Source: Streptomyces sp. NBC_01750
GTDB lineage: Bacteria; Actinomycetota; Actinomycetes; Streptomycetales; Streptomycetaceae
Assembly: GCF_035918095.1 (NCBI RefSeq)
Contig: NZ_CP109137.1
Location: 8,620,001-8,684,000, forward strand
Direction of reading: 5' to 3'
DNA length: 64,000 nucleotides
Shown here: one piece after another, positions 1 through 9,097 of the stretch
How the letters are laid out: each line of letters starts with the position of its first letter
How positions within the stretch are numbered: position 1 is the first letter of the stretch
Program-made: the position numbers and the translations under genes
The notes under the pieces: model-generated
What the model saw: only the letters and a program-made list of their open reading frames with translations
Told to the model about the DNA's origin: nothing
The model's database searches: none

Positions 1-729
1 TCCCTGCTGCCGCTGCACGCCGCCCGGCTCGAGGGGGACGGGCGATCCGGTGCCGTGTACGCCCATGACCGGGTCGTCTCCTCCTACGTCCCGACGCTTC
101 TCTCGCTGCTGCACGCCCGCGACAGGCCCGCTCCGGAGGCCGGCCGAACCTCGCTGGTCGCGGTTGCCGTGGACGCCGGCGACACCTACCCACGGCTGGC
201 GGCCCTGGACGAAGAGCTGTCCGCGACGGGTGATCTGCCCGGCCACCGGTCCGAGCTCCGGGATGCGGACGCCACGCCGGAGGCGGTGCTGGCCGCACTG
301 CGTACACACACCCACGCGCACCTGGCCTGCCATGGCGTACGGGACCCAGCCGACCCGTCGCACAGCAGACTTCTCCTGTACGGCGGCGATCTGAGGCTGC
401 GTGAGCTTGCGGCCGAGCGGCTGCAGGACGCCGAGTTCGCCTACCTGTCCGCCTGCCACAGTGCCGCTCCCGGTGAAGAGCTGGCCGACGAGGTCGTCTC
501 CGTCGCATCCGCTTTCCAGCTGTGCGGCTACCGGCAGGTGATCGGGAGCCTGTGGACAGTGGAGGACGAGATGGGCCCGCTGCTCGCCCGCGAGGTGTAC
601 CGGCTCCTCGGCGCACCGGACACCCCCGGCGCCGCCTACGCCCTGCACCGAGCGGTCAGGGTGCTGCGCGAGCACCCTCGCTACGGCGAACCGCTGTTCT
701 GGGCGTCGGTCATCCACAGCGGGCCGTAG
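1..729 (+). CDS. CHAT-domain caspase-like protease, C-terminal part (5' end outside window)
   Basis: The frame is open from base 1, so the N-terminus lies upstream of the window. The visible 242 residues end in a CHAT domain, a caspase-family cysteine peptidase fold. The expected catalytic pair is present: His in LACHG at visible residue 111 and Cys in LSACHSA at residue 152, with the following IGSLWTVED motif typical of CHAT. Such domains usually sit behind TPR or sensor repeats, which would be in the missing part. Two downstream genes on the same strand follow closely (45 bases, then 4 bases), so the three probably form one operon. By analogy with other CHAT proteases it may cut a partner protein after sensing a signal; the substrate is not known. 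Confidence 0.85.
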   Translation, partial: SLLPLHAARLEGDGRSGAVYAHDRVVSSYVPTLLSLLHARDRPAPEAGRTSLVAVAVDAGDTYPRLAALDEELSATGDLPGHRSELRDADATPEAVLAALRTHTHAHLACHGVRDPADPSHSRLLLYGGDLRLRELAAERLQDAEFAYLSACHSAAPGEELADEVVSVASAFQLCGYRQVIGSLWTVEDEMGPLLAREVYRLLGAPDTPGAAYALHRAVRVLREHPRYGEPLFWASVIHSGP

Positions 730-773
730 CGGCCCGAGGACCGCCACGTTCCCGCACACAGCGAGGAGGATCG

Positions 774-1142
774 ATGAACGACGATCGGGAGAGACGCGCA
801 GGGTTCTGCTCGGCGTTGCCCTGGCTGCTCGAGGACATGGAGGCGGCGGGCACTCTCGCCGAACTCCACAGCGCCGTACGCGCCGTCCTCGCGGAGACCC
901 CCGTGCTGCAGGCTGTCGCGGCGCTCGACATTCCTGCGCATGTGCTGAGTGAGCTCGGCCCCGTGCGCGGAGAGGAGCCCGGTGACATGATCCCCGGCGC
1001 GATACCGCACGCCGCGGGCGAGTCATACCGCTGCCCCGATGGGTGGTGCAGCCTGAATCTGGTCCGGCAGCCGGGGGGCGAGCTTCCGGCCGGGGGGCGC
1101 TGCTGGCTGCGTGACCGGCCGCTGCGCGTCGTCGAGGCCTGA
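774..1142 (+). CDS. small cysteine-containing protein of the CHAT operon
   Basis: This 122-residue protein begins at an ATG preceded by a clear GAGGAGGA ribosome site. It is not recognised. The N-terminal two thirds look helical and acidic. The C-terminal part has the cysteine pattern CPDGWC, a further Cys about 20 residues later, and a basic tail, which could bind a metal. It lies 45 bases after the CHAT gene and 4 bases before the membrane-protein gene. That spacing implies co-transcription and suggests it is a substrate, adaptor or effector of the protease. No function can be assigned from sequence alone. Confidence 0.75.
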   Translation: MNDDRERRAGFCSALPWLLEDMEAAGTLAELHSAVRAVLAETPVLQAVAALDIPAHVLSELGPVRGEEPGDMIPGAIPHAAGESYRCPDGWCSLNLVRQPGGELPAGGRCWLRDRPLRVVEA

Positions 1143-1146
1143 GCCG

Positions 1147-2052
1147 GTGGCCCCTCTCCTCGACAGTCTCGGCCAGAAGCTGGCCGAGAAGTGGATTTCT
1201 GCCCTGGCCGCTCCAGGACTGATCTTCGTCGCGGCTGCGGCCGCCGGCGCGGTGCTCGGCCAAGGGGCCGCGCTCGACCGGTCCGCTCTGCTCGAGCGGA
1301 TCGGTCACTGGGCGACGGAGGCGGCGCGGTGGTCCACCGTGGGGCAGATCGCCGCCGTCGCGGCGGTCGTCCTCGCCTCCGTGGCAGCAGGCACCTTCGT
1401 ACGGACATGCGCCAGGGGCGCCGAGCGGATCTGGACAGGGGAGTGGCCATCCCTGGCACGGCCGTTGACGGATTGGCTGACGGCCCGACGGCTCAGGCGC
1501 TGGGAACAGATCCAAGCGGAGATCACGGCGCTCCGCAGCGCAACCCCGGCACACCGGCGCGGAGCGCAACTGCGGCAAGACCTCGACGAGCGCGCAGCCC
1601 GCCGCGACAGGATCGCGCTCGCCCCGCCGCGCAGGCCCACCTTCACAGGGGACTGCCTCGCCGCGACCGAGACCCGGCTGCACCACCAGTACGGCATCGA
1701 CCTCGCCTCATGCTGGACGCGGCTGTGGCTGGTGCTGCCGGACGACGTCAGAACGGAACTCCGTACCTCGCGGGCCCGTTTCGACGCAGCGGTGGCCGGT
1801 TCGGTGTGGGCCGGCTGCTACGCCATCCTCGGCTGCTTCTGGTGGCCCGCGGCCGTGGGCGCCGTCGTGGTCGGGCTCGTGGCCTGGCGCCGCGGCCGAC
1901 GCGTCGGGACGGCGCATGCCGAACTGGTCGAGTCCACCGTCGACGTCTACCTGAAGAGGCTGGCGCACGAACTCGGCCTTGACGGTTCGGACAACCCGCC
2001 CGACGCCCGAGTGGGCGCCGCCTTGAGCCGCATCGCCCGCAAGGGCGCCTGA
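1147..2052 (+). CDS. membrane protein of the CHAT operon, unknown function
   Basis: The GTG at 1147 is preferred because it follows the previous stop by 4 bases and sits just before a plausible N-terminus; an in-frame ATG further upstream would overlap that gene. The product is about 301 residues. It has hydrophobic segments near residues 15-35 and 65-85 and a longer pair around 215-245, with a charged Arg-rich cytoplasmic region between. No enzyme motif is visible. As the third member of a CHAT operon it could be a membrane target or pore-like effector, which is inference only. Confidence 0.75.
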   Translation: MAPLLDSLGQKLAEKWISALAAPGLIFVAAAAAGAVLGQGAALDRSALLERIGHWATEAARWSTVGQIAAVAAVVLASVAAGTFVRTCARGAERIWTGEWPSLARPLTDWLTARRLRRWEQIQAEITALRSATPAHRRGAQLRQDLDERAARRDRIALAPPRRPTFTGDCLAATETRLHHQYGIDLASCWTRLWLVLPDDVRTELRTSRARFDAAVAGSVWAGCYAILGCFWWPAAVGAVVVGLVAWRRGRRVGTAHAELVESTVDVYLKRLAHELGLDGSDNPPDARVGAALSRIARKGA

Positions 2053-2185
2053 GAGGTCGTTACTTCGGTGCAGCGGCAGTGAGTCCTTTTCCACCTGACC
2101 GACTGCTTGGGCTGCTGCTCACCGGCTCCGGCTCGCCCCGGTCGGCCTACTCGGTGACGGCCGCTGAGCCGGGTCGCCCGGGGTC

Positions 2186-2689
2186 CTACTCGCCGACCTC
2201 TCCATCGATGGCTTCGCGGAGCAGGTCGGCGTGGCCGTTGTGGCGTGCGTACTCCTCGATCATGTGGGTGAGGACATAGCGGAGCGAGATGACCTCGCCC
2301 CGGAAGTCCACCGCGTCGTCGAGGGATTCGACGGCGTCAGCGGAGGCGCGGGAGCCTTCGCAGGCCTCGCGCCAGAACACGAACGCCTCGTCCACGTCGG
2401 CGTCGTCCACATGGAACTCGGCGAACTCGCCGTTGGTCCTGGGCCAGAGGGCCTTGCAGTCCTCGCCGTTCAGCACCATCCGGAACCAGCTCCGCTCGAC
2501 CTCGGCCGCATGCCGTACGAGGCCGAGCAGGGACAGGCCCGAGGTTGGAACCGCCTTCTGCTTCAGTTGTTCGCCGGTCAGCCCCTGGCACTTCATGGCG
2601 AGGGTCGCGCGCTGGTAGTCGAGGAACGCGATCAGCGACGCACGGTCGCCGGCCACCTTGGACGGGTGTATGCGCTGGTCATCACTCAT
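2186..2689 (-). CDS. DinB-superfamily (DUF664) protein
   Basis: The 167-residue product matches the DinB/DUF664 four-helix fold, which includes mycothiol-dependent enzymes of actinobacteria. The usual metal-binding histidines are present: one in LVRHAAEVE on helix 2, and two in the C-terminal HMIEEYARHNGH motif. A nickel- or zinc-dependent thiol-transferase activity with mycothiol is the family expectation; the substrate is unknown. It is a single gene facing the CHAT operon convergently. Confidence 0.85.
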   Translation of the reverse strand: MSDDQRIHPSKVAGDRASLIAFLDYQRATLAMKCQGLTGEQLKQKAVPTSGLSLLGLVRHAAEVERSWFRMVLNGEDCKALWPRTNGEFAEFHVDDADVDEAFVFWREACEGSRASADAVESLDDAVDFRGEVISLRYVLTHMIEEYARHNGHADLLREAIDGEVGE

Positions 2690-3270
2690 CGGGTGATCAT
2701 TACAGGGATCGGTGTCGCGAGCCTCCCCGTCCGGAAGTTGGACGGCCGGCGCGCGGCTGCCTCTTCAGCGTCCGTGTCGCGCCTACTCCCGGAGCCTTCC
2801 GCTCTGGTGCGGATCGCCGTGCCCCGATGTTGGAGGCCGGCCGCGAATCAAAGTGCCGAGGGGGTGGGGACTGCGGCGGTGTGTGCCGCGCAGCCCTGAA
2901 GCCGTGCGGGGTGAGAGTGGGAGATGCACGAAGCCCGGCCGCACGAAGTAGGTTGACAAGCATCACACACGAAGAAAAGGCATAAAACGGACAATTCAGC
3001 ATCTTCTTCGTGTTGTTCTCACCCTCGCCCCTGTTAGGGTCCCGTTGTTCAGGGACCGGGACGCTCGTCAGGCTGCCCGCCGGTGAACAAGCTCGGGCTC
3101 CTGTGCCGCCTCCCGTTTTTACGCTCTGCAGCGCCAGTCTTGCGGGGCGGCCCAGTCGGGCGGCGAGACAGCGGCCAACGCCCGCCAACACTTGCAGGGC
3201 GTCGAACTCCCAAACAGGTCGCGGACGGCCTGCCGACGTGATCGCAGACACGGAGCGGGACGGAATTTTC
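2690..3270. other. intergenic region, no supported gene
   Basis: The 580 bases separate divergent genes. The only notable part is a relatively AT-rich patch at 2945-3015 with a TTGACA hexamer at 2953-2958, but no well-spaced -10 box follows. The reading frames here have poor coding character. Confidence 0.5.
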
Positions 3271-4167
3271 ATGCTCGGAACGCACATATCGACCCGCGCG
3301 CGACGGGGCCTGGCCACGGTCTTGGCTGCCGGGACAACGCTCGCTGCGCTCGCAACGGCCGCGCCGGCCGTGGCGAGCATCGCCGGCGCAACGGTCGGCG
3401 GTGCGCAGGTCACGTGCACGTCGCGACAGCCAGGGCTGGCGGACCGTCTGTCGAAGGACATCGCAGGCGCACTCCGCGGGCGCCAGGGGGCCGCCGCGCT
3501 CGCGCTCTACGACCGGCGCACGGCGACCTCCTGCGCGTTCAGGGCCGACGCGGCATTCGATTCGGCGAGTGTGGTCAAAGTCACGGTACTCGGAGCCCTC
3601 TTGCGGCAGGTCATGGAGGAGCACCGCTACCTCACGCCGCACGAGGTGGACCTGACCACTGCCATGATCACCAAATCGGACAACGACGCGACGTCCACCC
3701 TGTGGCGACAGATCGGTCCCAAGGGCATCCAGCACTTCCTGACCCTGGCGGGAATGCGGGACACCGTCGCGGGGCCGAAGGGCTATTGGGGGCGCACGCA
3801 GATCACCGCGAGTGACGAGCTCAAACTGCTGCGCCTGCTCTCCTCGGACAACCCGGTCCTCGACCGGAACGCACGCGCATACGCCCTCGGCCGGATGAAC
3901 CGAGTCGTCCCCGACCAGCGGTGGGGGGTGTCGGCCGGGGCGCCCGGCACGGCGACGGTCCATCTGAAGAACGGCTGGCTGCCGCGTGCCACCAACGGCT
4001 GGCGCGTGCACAGCATCGGCGCGTTCACTGGCGGAGGTCACGAGTACGAGATCGTCGTGCTCTCCCACGGCAACCGCACGATGAACGACGGCGTCGCCAC
4101 CGTCGAAGGCGCTTCCCGCATCATCAACCGCGACCTGAACGCGCCGAAGACTCCAACGGCCTCCTAG
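3271..4167 (+). CDS. secreted class A beta-lactamase-like serine hydrolase
   Basis: The 298-residue product starts at ATG 3271. It has a twin-Arg-containing N-region (RARRGL), a hydrophobic core and an AxA-type cleavage region near residue 36. The mature part carries the class A penicillin-recognising fold: S100-V-V-K103 (SxxK), S136-D-N138 (SDN) and K233-N-G235 where KTG or KSG is usual. The Thr/Ser to Asn change may alter or abolish beta-lactam hydrolysis. It could instead be a D,D-peptidase-like or substrate-binding protein. A paralogue with the same KNG and GWLPR motif lies at 25847-26893. Confidence 0.85.
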   Translation: MLGTHISTRARRGLATVLAAGTTLAALATAAPAVASIAGATVGGAQVTCTSRQPGLADRLSKDIAGALRGRQGAAALALYDRRTATSCAFRADAAFDSASVVKVTVLGALLRQVMEEHRYLTPHEVDLTTAMITKSDNDATSTLWRQIGPKGIQHFLTLAGMRDTVAGPKGYWGRTQITASDELKLLRLLSSDNPVLDRNARAYALGRMNRVVPDQRWGVSAGAPGTATVHLKNGWLPRATNGWRVHSIGAFTGGGHEYEIVVLSHGNRTMNDGVATVEGASRIINRDLNAPKTPTAS

Positions 4168-4232
4168 TACTCCACTCCCGGCTCCTGCCGTCGCTGGTCG
4201 GATCCGTGCTTCTGAGTGTGCCCGGCTCATGT

Positions 4233-4251
4233 CTCGCCACGTACTGGCGAG
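4233..4251 (+). terminator. small stem-loop after the hydrolase gene
   Basis: Perfect 7-bp arms CTCGCCA and TGGCGAG flank a 5-base loop, 65 bases past the stop codon. There is no T-run, as is common in high-GC hosts, so termination is only plausible. Confidence 0.35.
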
Positions 4252-4429
4252 CTGGGAAGCGCACAGCTGCCGAGATGGCGACGGCCGTCCCGCAGCGGCG
4301 CTTCGGCAAGGCCATCGGCGAAAGCCGTCCTCGTCGGCGTCCACAGCCTTGAGCAGCTCGTGGAACGCAGTCCTCGACTGCGTGCCGCTGGGTGGACCCG
4401 AGCCGGCTGTTCAGCCGTAGGGTGGCGCA

Positions 4430-5389
4430 GTGACGACGACGGTGGAAAAGACAGCAGCCGACCGGCTGGTCTACGGGTGTATGGGGCTCGGTGGCAGCTG
4501 GGACCGAGAGCCTTACGGTGCGAGGGACATCGCGACTGCGGAGGCTGCTGTGCAAGCGGCGCTGGACAGTGGCATCACTGTCTTCGACCATGCGGATATC
4601 TACCGGCATGGCAAGGCCGAGGCGGTGTTCGGCGAGGTCATGGACCGTGCACCGGAGCTGCGTGAGCGCATCGTCGTGCAGACGAAGTGCGGCATCCGTC
4701 TCGCGGACGGTGAGCGGCCGGGCATTTACGACTTGCGCGGGACCACCATCGTGCAGCGGGTGGAGGAGAGCCTGGCCCGCCTGCGCATCGATGTCCTCGA
4801 TGCGCTGCTGCTGCACAGGCCGGACCCGTTGGCGGACCCCGACGACGTCGCTGCGGCATTGTCCTCGCTCCACCGGCAGGGGCTCGTGCGGCGCTTCGGC
4901 GTCTCGAACATGAGCGCCGCGCAGATCGCGCACCTGCAGAAGTCCCTGGATCTGCCGTTGGTCGTCAACCAGTTGGAGATGAGCTTGCAGCGACGGGACT
5001 GGGTCGAGGCGGGCGTTGTGGTGAACACGGACCAGGCGGCGGCCATCGGTTTTCCGCTCGGAACGCTCGAGTACTGCCGCGCGAACGACGTGCACGTCCA
5101 GGCGTGGGGGGCCCTCGCTCAGGGCCGCTTCACCGGTCGCCAGGAGACACCGGACGAGCATGCGACCGCACGTCTCGTCGCTGCGCTGGCCAAGGACAAG
5201 GGCACAAGTCCCGAGACGATCCTGCTGTGGTGGCTGCAACGGCACCCCGCCCGCATCGCACCGGTCATCGGTACCGCACGTCCCGAACGCATCCGTGCCT
5301 GCCGCGACGCCGCACTGGGCGAGCCGCAGCTCAGCCACGAGGAGTGGTACGACCTCTGGCTCACCGCCCGCGGGGCGCCACTTCCGTAA
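4430..5389 (+). CDS. aldo/keto reductase
   Basis: This 319-residue NADPH-dependent (beta/alpha)8 oxidoreductase starts at GTG. The catalytic tetrad is visible: Asp53 and Tyr58 in VFDHADIYRHG, Lys86 in VQTKCG and His129 in LLLHRPD. The C-terminal PVIGTARPERI region is the cofactor-binding part. Length and sequence style resemble the YdhF-type clade. The natural substrate cannot be inferred. It converges with the XRE/MmyB regulator gene, a common arrangement for single oxidoreductase genes in Streptomyces, but no co-regulation is shown. Confidence 0.9.
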   Translation: MTTTVEKTAADRLVYGCMGLGGSWDREPYGARDIATAEAAVQAALDSGITVFDHADIYRHGKAEAVFGEVMDRAPELRERIVVQTKCGIRLADGERPGIYDLRGTTIVQRVEESLARLRIDVLDALLLHRPDPLADPDDVAAALSSLHRQGLVRRFGVSNMSAAQIAHLQKSLDLPLVVNQLEMSLQRRDWVEAGVVVNTDQAAAIGFPLGTLEYCRANDVHVQAWGALAQGRFTGRQETPDEHATARLVAALAKDKGTSPETILLWWLQRHPARIAPVIGTARPERIRACRDAALGEPQLSHEEWYDLWLTARGAPLP

Positions 5390-5441
5390 GGCGGGCCCAG
5401 TGCCATCCCTGCCCCTGCGGCGCTCACCGTTGCGAAGGGAG

Positions 5442-6278
5442 TTACCCGAAAGCCTGCGGTCCGACGGCGCAGAGGAGTGCCAGGGCTTGGTGGTCGGGTG
5501 TACCCGGAGCCGCCGTGTAGACGACCAGGCGGAGCGCCGAGCCGGTGGCCTCCAGGACATCGCAGTTGAGTGTCAACCGCCCTACCTCGGGGTGCTCGAC
5601 CGATTTGAGTTGCGAGGTGCTCGACGCGACGTCGGTCCGCGCCCAGAGTTCCATGAAGCGCGGGCTGACCGACTGCAGTTCGTCGATGAGCCCGATCAAG
5701 TGCGGGTCGTCGGGGAACCGCCCGAGGCTCGCGCGCAGGTCAGCGACGGCGTACGCCTCGAAAGCCGCGGCTTCGGCGGGTGTACGGATCACTCGCGACG
5801 GCAGTCCGGTGAAGTGTCGGCGCAGGACGTTGCGTTCACCGTCCTCTCCCGTCGCGTCGTCACCCAGAAGTGTGATCGCCAGCGGGTTGGCCAGGACGAC
5901 GTGCCAACCGCGGTCGACCGCCACCACCGCGGCATCGTTCAGCCGGTCGATGATTCGCTGCAGTCCCGGCGTGACGTGCGCGGACGCGATCCCGGGCGTT
6001 GGCGAGGAGTGTCCGGCCAGCCGGTAGAGGTGGTCGCGTTCCTCCTCGCTCAGCCGCAAGGCACGCGCCAGGGGGCCGAGGACCGAGGCTGAGGGCCGTC
6101 CTGCGCGGCCCTGTTCGATCCGGGCCAGGTACTCAACCGATAGCCCGGCCAGGGTGGCGAGTTCCTGGCGGCGCAGCCCTGGCGCGCGCCGCCGCGGGCC
6201 GGTCGGCAGGCCGACTTCGGCGGGTGCCAGACGGTCCCGCCAGGCGCGCAGGCAGCTGCCCAGGTCGGCGTTGCTCAT
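5442..6278 (-). CDS. XRE-family regulator with MmyB-like ligand-binding domain
   Basis: The 278-residue protein has an N-terminal helix-turn-helix near residues 35-90 (RRQELATLAGLS, then YLARIEQGR). An MmyB-like PAS-type ligand domain fills the rest (LNDAAVVAVDRGWHVVLANPLA, then many Trp/Phe/Leu contacts). These regulators commonly control a neighbouring oxidoreductase and may bind a fatty acid or similar ligand. The convergent aldo/keto reductase is the nearest candidate, though no operator was identified. Confidence 0.88.
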   Translation of the reverse strand: MSNADLGSCLRAWRDRLAPAEVGLPTGPRRRAPGLRRQELATLAGLSVEYLARIEQGRAGRPSASVLGPLARALRLSEEERDHLYRLAGHSSPTPGIASAHVTPGLQRIIDRLNDAAVVAVDRGWHVVLANPLAITLLGDDATGEDGERNVLRRHFTGLPSRVIRTPAEAAAFEAYAVADLRASLGRFPDDPHLIGLIDELQSVSPRFMELWARTDVASSTSQLKSVEHPEVGRLTLNCDVLEATGSALRLVVYTAAPGTPDHQALALLCAVGPQAFG

Positions 6279-6942
6279 GGCTCCATTCTGGCGGATCCGG
6301 GTAAGCGGAGGGTCGCCCTGCGAGTACCAGGATCATCCAGGCATCCTCCGTCCTGGACGGCCCGCGATGGCTTCGGGCACCCGCCGGCGCCGGACGACGA
6401 GAAGACCCACCAGGCGCACGATCCCGCCGGCCACCGTGGACCAACCGGTGCTGCGGGGTGCGGACTTCAGGGATTTCCGGCTGCCTACCGGGTGGTGACG
6501 GGTCCGCGTACCTGGGCTGTGCGGCCGACGACGCCCTGGTGTCTTGGCATGGGGCCGAGGTCACAGGGGCCGGTCGGGGCGACTGCAGGTGATCGATGTG
6601 AGGGCGTCCGCTTTCGCGCGCACCGGTGATCAAGTGCCCTCGCACACCCCCGTGATGGCTACGTGAATGATTTCGTTGAGTCACCAGGTGCACACAACTA
6701 ATTTCGTTGGCTCATGGCGAATTCATTGCGGTATCGGTAGCATGCGGTTGTGGAGGCTGACTGCCTGGGCAGGCCCTTGCGCACTGCCCGTAGGAGATCC
6801 GGGACCGCACGTCGACAGTGCCGGATGACGCTCCCGCCGTCGGCCGGTCGTCTCCACCGGCCCCGCCCGTCTCGGTGCGCGACTCTGTGCCGCCCACCGC
6901 GCGCCAAAGGCCCTCATTCAACCGCTACTTGGAATAGGTCAC
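6279..6942. other. intergenic region between divergent genes
   Basis: No open frame here has convincing coding character. The region holds an imperfect 14-base direct repeat at 6670-6683 and 6701-6714 (ATTTCGTTGAGTCA and ATTTCGTTGGCTCA). The second copy lies inside the near-dyad CAACTAATTTCGTTG. Confidence 0.5.
6670..6714. repeat. 14-base imperfect direct repeat, possible regulator site
   Basis: Two copies of ATTTCGTTGxxTCA start 31 bases apart (three helical turns). They lie in the gap between the XRE gene and the PPOX gene. This spacing is typical of paired operator sites, but no regulator can be named. Confidence 0.3.
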
Positions 6943-7623
6943 GTGAACCAGAGCCCACTGCCGCCCACACTGCCCGCGACCGACCGCACGCGTCACCGCC
7001 GGCTGCGGGAGCAGGGGAGCCTCGACCGCGCAGCCCTCGACGCGATCTTGGATGCCGGCTTCATGTGCCATGTCGGTGTGGTCGTCGACGGGCATCCCAT
7101 GGTCGTCCCGACCGTCTACGGAAGCGACGGGCGGAGCCTGTACTTCCATGGCTCGGTGGCAAGCAGGAGCCTCGTCGCCGCGCCGAACGCCAAGGTGTGC
7201 GTCACGGTCACGTACGTGGACGGCCTCGTCCTCGCCCGGTCGGTGTTCGAGCACGGCGTCAACTACCGCAGCGCGATGATCTACGGCACGCCCCGTCTCA
7301 TCACCGACCCTGAGACGAAACTCGCCGGTCTGCGCTGCCTGACCCAGCACGCCGCTCCTGGCCAGTGGGATTACGCACGTCAGCCGGACCGCAAGGAGCT
7401 GGCGGCCACCGTGCTGCTCGCCCTGTCGCTGGAGGAAGCCTCCGTCAAGATCCGCACCGGCGGACCCGACGACGGCGACGGACCCGACGCCGAACTAGGG
7501 GTATGGGCCGGCGTCCTGCCCCTGGTGACCTCCTTTGGGCAGCCGGAACCCGATCCGGTGCTCAAGGAGGGCATCACCCCGCCACCCCACATCACCGCTC
7601 GCAGCGGCACCCGCGTGGGGTGA
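6943..7623 (+). CDS. pyridoxamine 5'-phosphate oxidase-like flavin-binding protein
   Basis: The 226-residue protein starts at GTG. It has the split-barrel FMN-binding fold of the PPOX/NimA-like group: FMCHVGVVVDGHPMVVPT, the FHGSVASRSL segment contacting the phosphate, and VCVTVTYVDGLVLARS. The YRSAMIYG stretch is typical of the family members annotated as nitroimidazole-resistance-like. A role in flavin- or haem-linked redox chemistry is likely; the substrate is unknown. Confidence 0.82.
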   Translation: MNQSPLPPTLPATDRTRHRRLREQGSLDRAALDAILDAGFMCHVGVVVDGHPMVVPTVYGSDGRSLYFHGSVASRSLVAAPNAKVCVTVTYVDGLVLARSVFEHGVNYRSAMIYGTPRLITDPETKLAGLRCLTQHAAPGQWDYARQPDRKELAATVLLALSLEEASVKIRTGGPDDGDGPDAELGVWAGVLPLVTSFGQPEPDPVLKEGITPPPHITARSGTRVG

Positions 7624-7677
7624 CCACGCCCGTCCCCGCCGCTCAAGAGTCTGTACTGCGCCGACCTGTTGGCCGGC

Positions 7678-8853
7678 TTATTCGTCGACCCTTTCAGCGA
7701 GGACCATCGCCACATCGTCTGCCAGGCGGCCCTGAGTGTGGCGGATCAATTCCTGGTGCAGTTGCTCCAGGAACTCGGACGGGGTGCGCGCCTGCACCGC
7801 TTCCATGGCCTCGGGCAGGGCGAAGAAGTCGTTGTCGCGATTGCGGGCTTCGATCACGCCGTCCGTGTGCAGCAGCAGATGGTCGCCGGGTGCGAACGGA
7901 TAACTCTCGGCCTTGGCGGGAAGACCCGTGATCAGGTCTTCCAGACCGAGGGGCGGCAGTGGTGAGGTGGGCATCAGGGCCTGAACCCTGCCCTGGTGCA
8001 GCACCAGCGGCGCCGGATGGCCACGGTTGACCAACTCGACCATGTGCGTGTCCAGCATCTGAGCCACAAGCACGGTGACGAACGATTCCGCCTGATCTTG
8101 CGCATCCTCCTCCTGATCGATCCCCCGCGGCATGGCGCGCTCCCGTCGCAGCGCGGCCGCGCAGTGGTTGATGACCTCCGCCAGATCATCCTCGTAGTGC
8201 ACGGCCTCCCGGAAGGCGCCCAGCACGGCCGCGGCCGAGCGCACAGCAGGCAGCCCCTTGCCGCGGACGTCTCCGACGATCATCCGGACCCCGTACCGGG
8301 TCTGTACAGCCTCATACAGATCACCGCCGATCTCCGCCCCGGTCTCTGCCGCGAGGTACATGCTGGCCGTCCGCACAGGGCCCAGCCGGGCGGGCACGGG
8401 CCGCAGTATGACTCGTTGTGCCGCTATGGCGATCCGGCGTACCTGGTTGAGTTCATTCTGCCTGCGTGTATGCATCACACTACTGGTCGTGACACTGGCT
8501 GCGGATACCAGGAGAATCGCCAGGAAGTTCGTGTAAACCTGCTGACTGCCCCACGCCTGGTTGTAGGTGGCGGTGCTCACGCTGACGGCCAGGGCGACCG
8601 CCGCTGCCGCGAGGGTGCCTTTGGGGCCCATCGTCACCGTGGCCAGCGCCGGCGTCGCGGTCAGGAGGGGGCCGGTATACAGAAAGTGTGCGGGCGAGAA
8701 CTCGATCGCGACCACGACCAGTGCGATCGCGAATGGCACACACTGCGCGACGGTGACGAGGAGCCGGTTGTGACTGCCGGCTGCTGGTTGAGAAGCTGAG
8801 CGGAAGGGCGACCGCATGGGTACAGCCTGACTCATTGAAGTGGAGCGTTCCAC
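7678..8853 (-). CDS. membrane-anchored SpoIIE-type PP2C serine phosphatase
   Basis: The N-terminal third (about residues 28-125) contains four hydrophobic segments, so the protein is membrane-bound. The C-terminal part is a SpoIIE/RsbU phosphatase. Metal-ligand motifs are visible: GAEIGGDLYEA, GDVRGKGLPAV, GHPAPLV, HTDGVIEARN and the final DDVAMVL. Such enzymes dephosphorylate anti-anti-sigma factors in partner-switching systems. It resembles the enzyme at 30497-31609 closely in layout. The start is uncertain: GTG 8853 lies inside an inverted repeat, and ATG 8835 or ATG 8817 are alternatives. Confidence 0.88.
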   Translation of the reverse strand: MERSTSMSQAVPMRSPFRSASQPAAGSHNRLLVTVAQCVPFAIALVVVAIEFSPAHFLYTGPLLTATPALATVTMGPKGTLAAAAVALAVSVSTATYNQAWGSQQVYTNFLAILLVSAASVTTSSVMHTRRQNELNQVRRIAIAAQRVILRPVPARLGPVRTASMYLAAETGAEIGGDLYEAVQTRYGVRMIVGDVRGKGLPAVRSAAAVLGAFREAVHYEDDLAEVINHCAAALRRERAMPRGIDQEEDAQDQAESFVTVLVAQMLDTHMVELVNRGHPAPLVLHQGRVQALMPTSPLPPLGLEDLITGLPAKAESYPFAPGDHLLLHTDGVIEARNRDNDFFALPEAMEAVQARTPSEFLEQLHQELIRHTQGRLADDVAMVLAERVDE

Positions 8854-8854
8854 T
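8839..8854. promoter_or_regulatory. perfect inverted repeat over the phosphatase start
   Basis: AGTGGA and TCCACT flank a 4-base spacer, covering the first codons of the 8853 start. It could be an operator, in which case translation starts downstream at 8835 or 8817, or a hairpin in the leader. Confidence 0.35.
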
Positions 8855-9097
8855 CATCGGGCTCACGAGGAACGCGGCACCGGTGCTGTCCCACTGGCCC
8901 GGGAGGTTTCGGATGACCGATCTCCGTCGCGTGGTCGACAACCCGGCGGTGTGGGCGCCGGTCGATCAGACCGCCGAAACGCCGGACATAGAGCTGGCCT
9001 TTCGGTGAGCAGGCCGCGTTGCGCACCTCAATGAGGGAGACATTCGTCGGGGGTGACGGGGCAGACGCGCTGCATGCAGGGACATCATGCGCTGCCC

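Noticed and set aside
2953..2987. TTGACA with ATAAAA as a promoter for the beta-lactamase-like gene
   Set aside because: The spacing is about 23 bases, too long for a standard promoter, and the gene start is almost 300 bases away.
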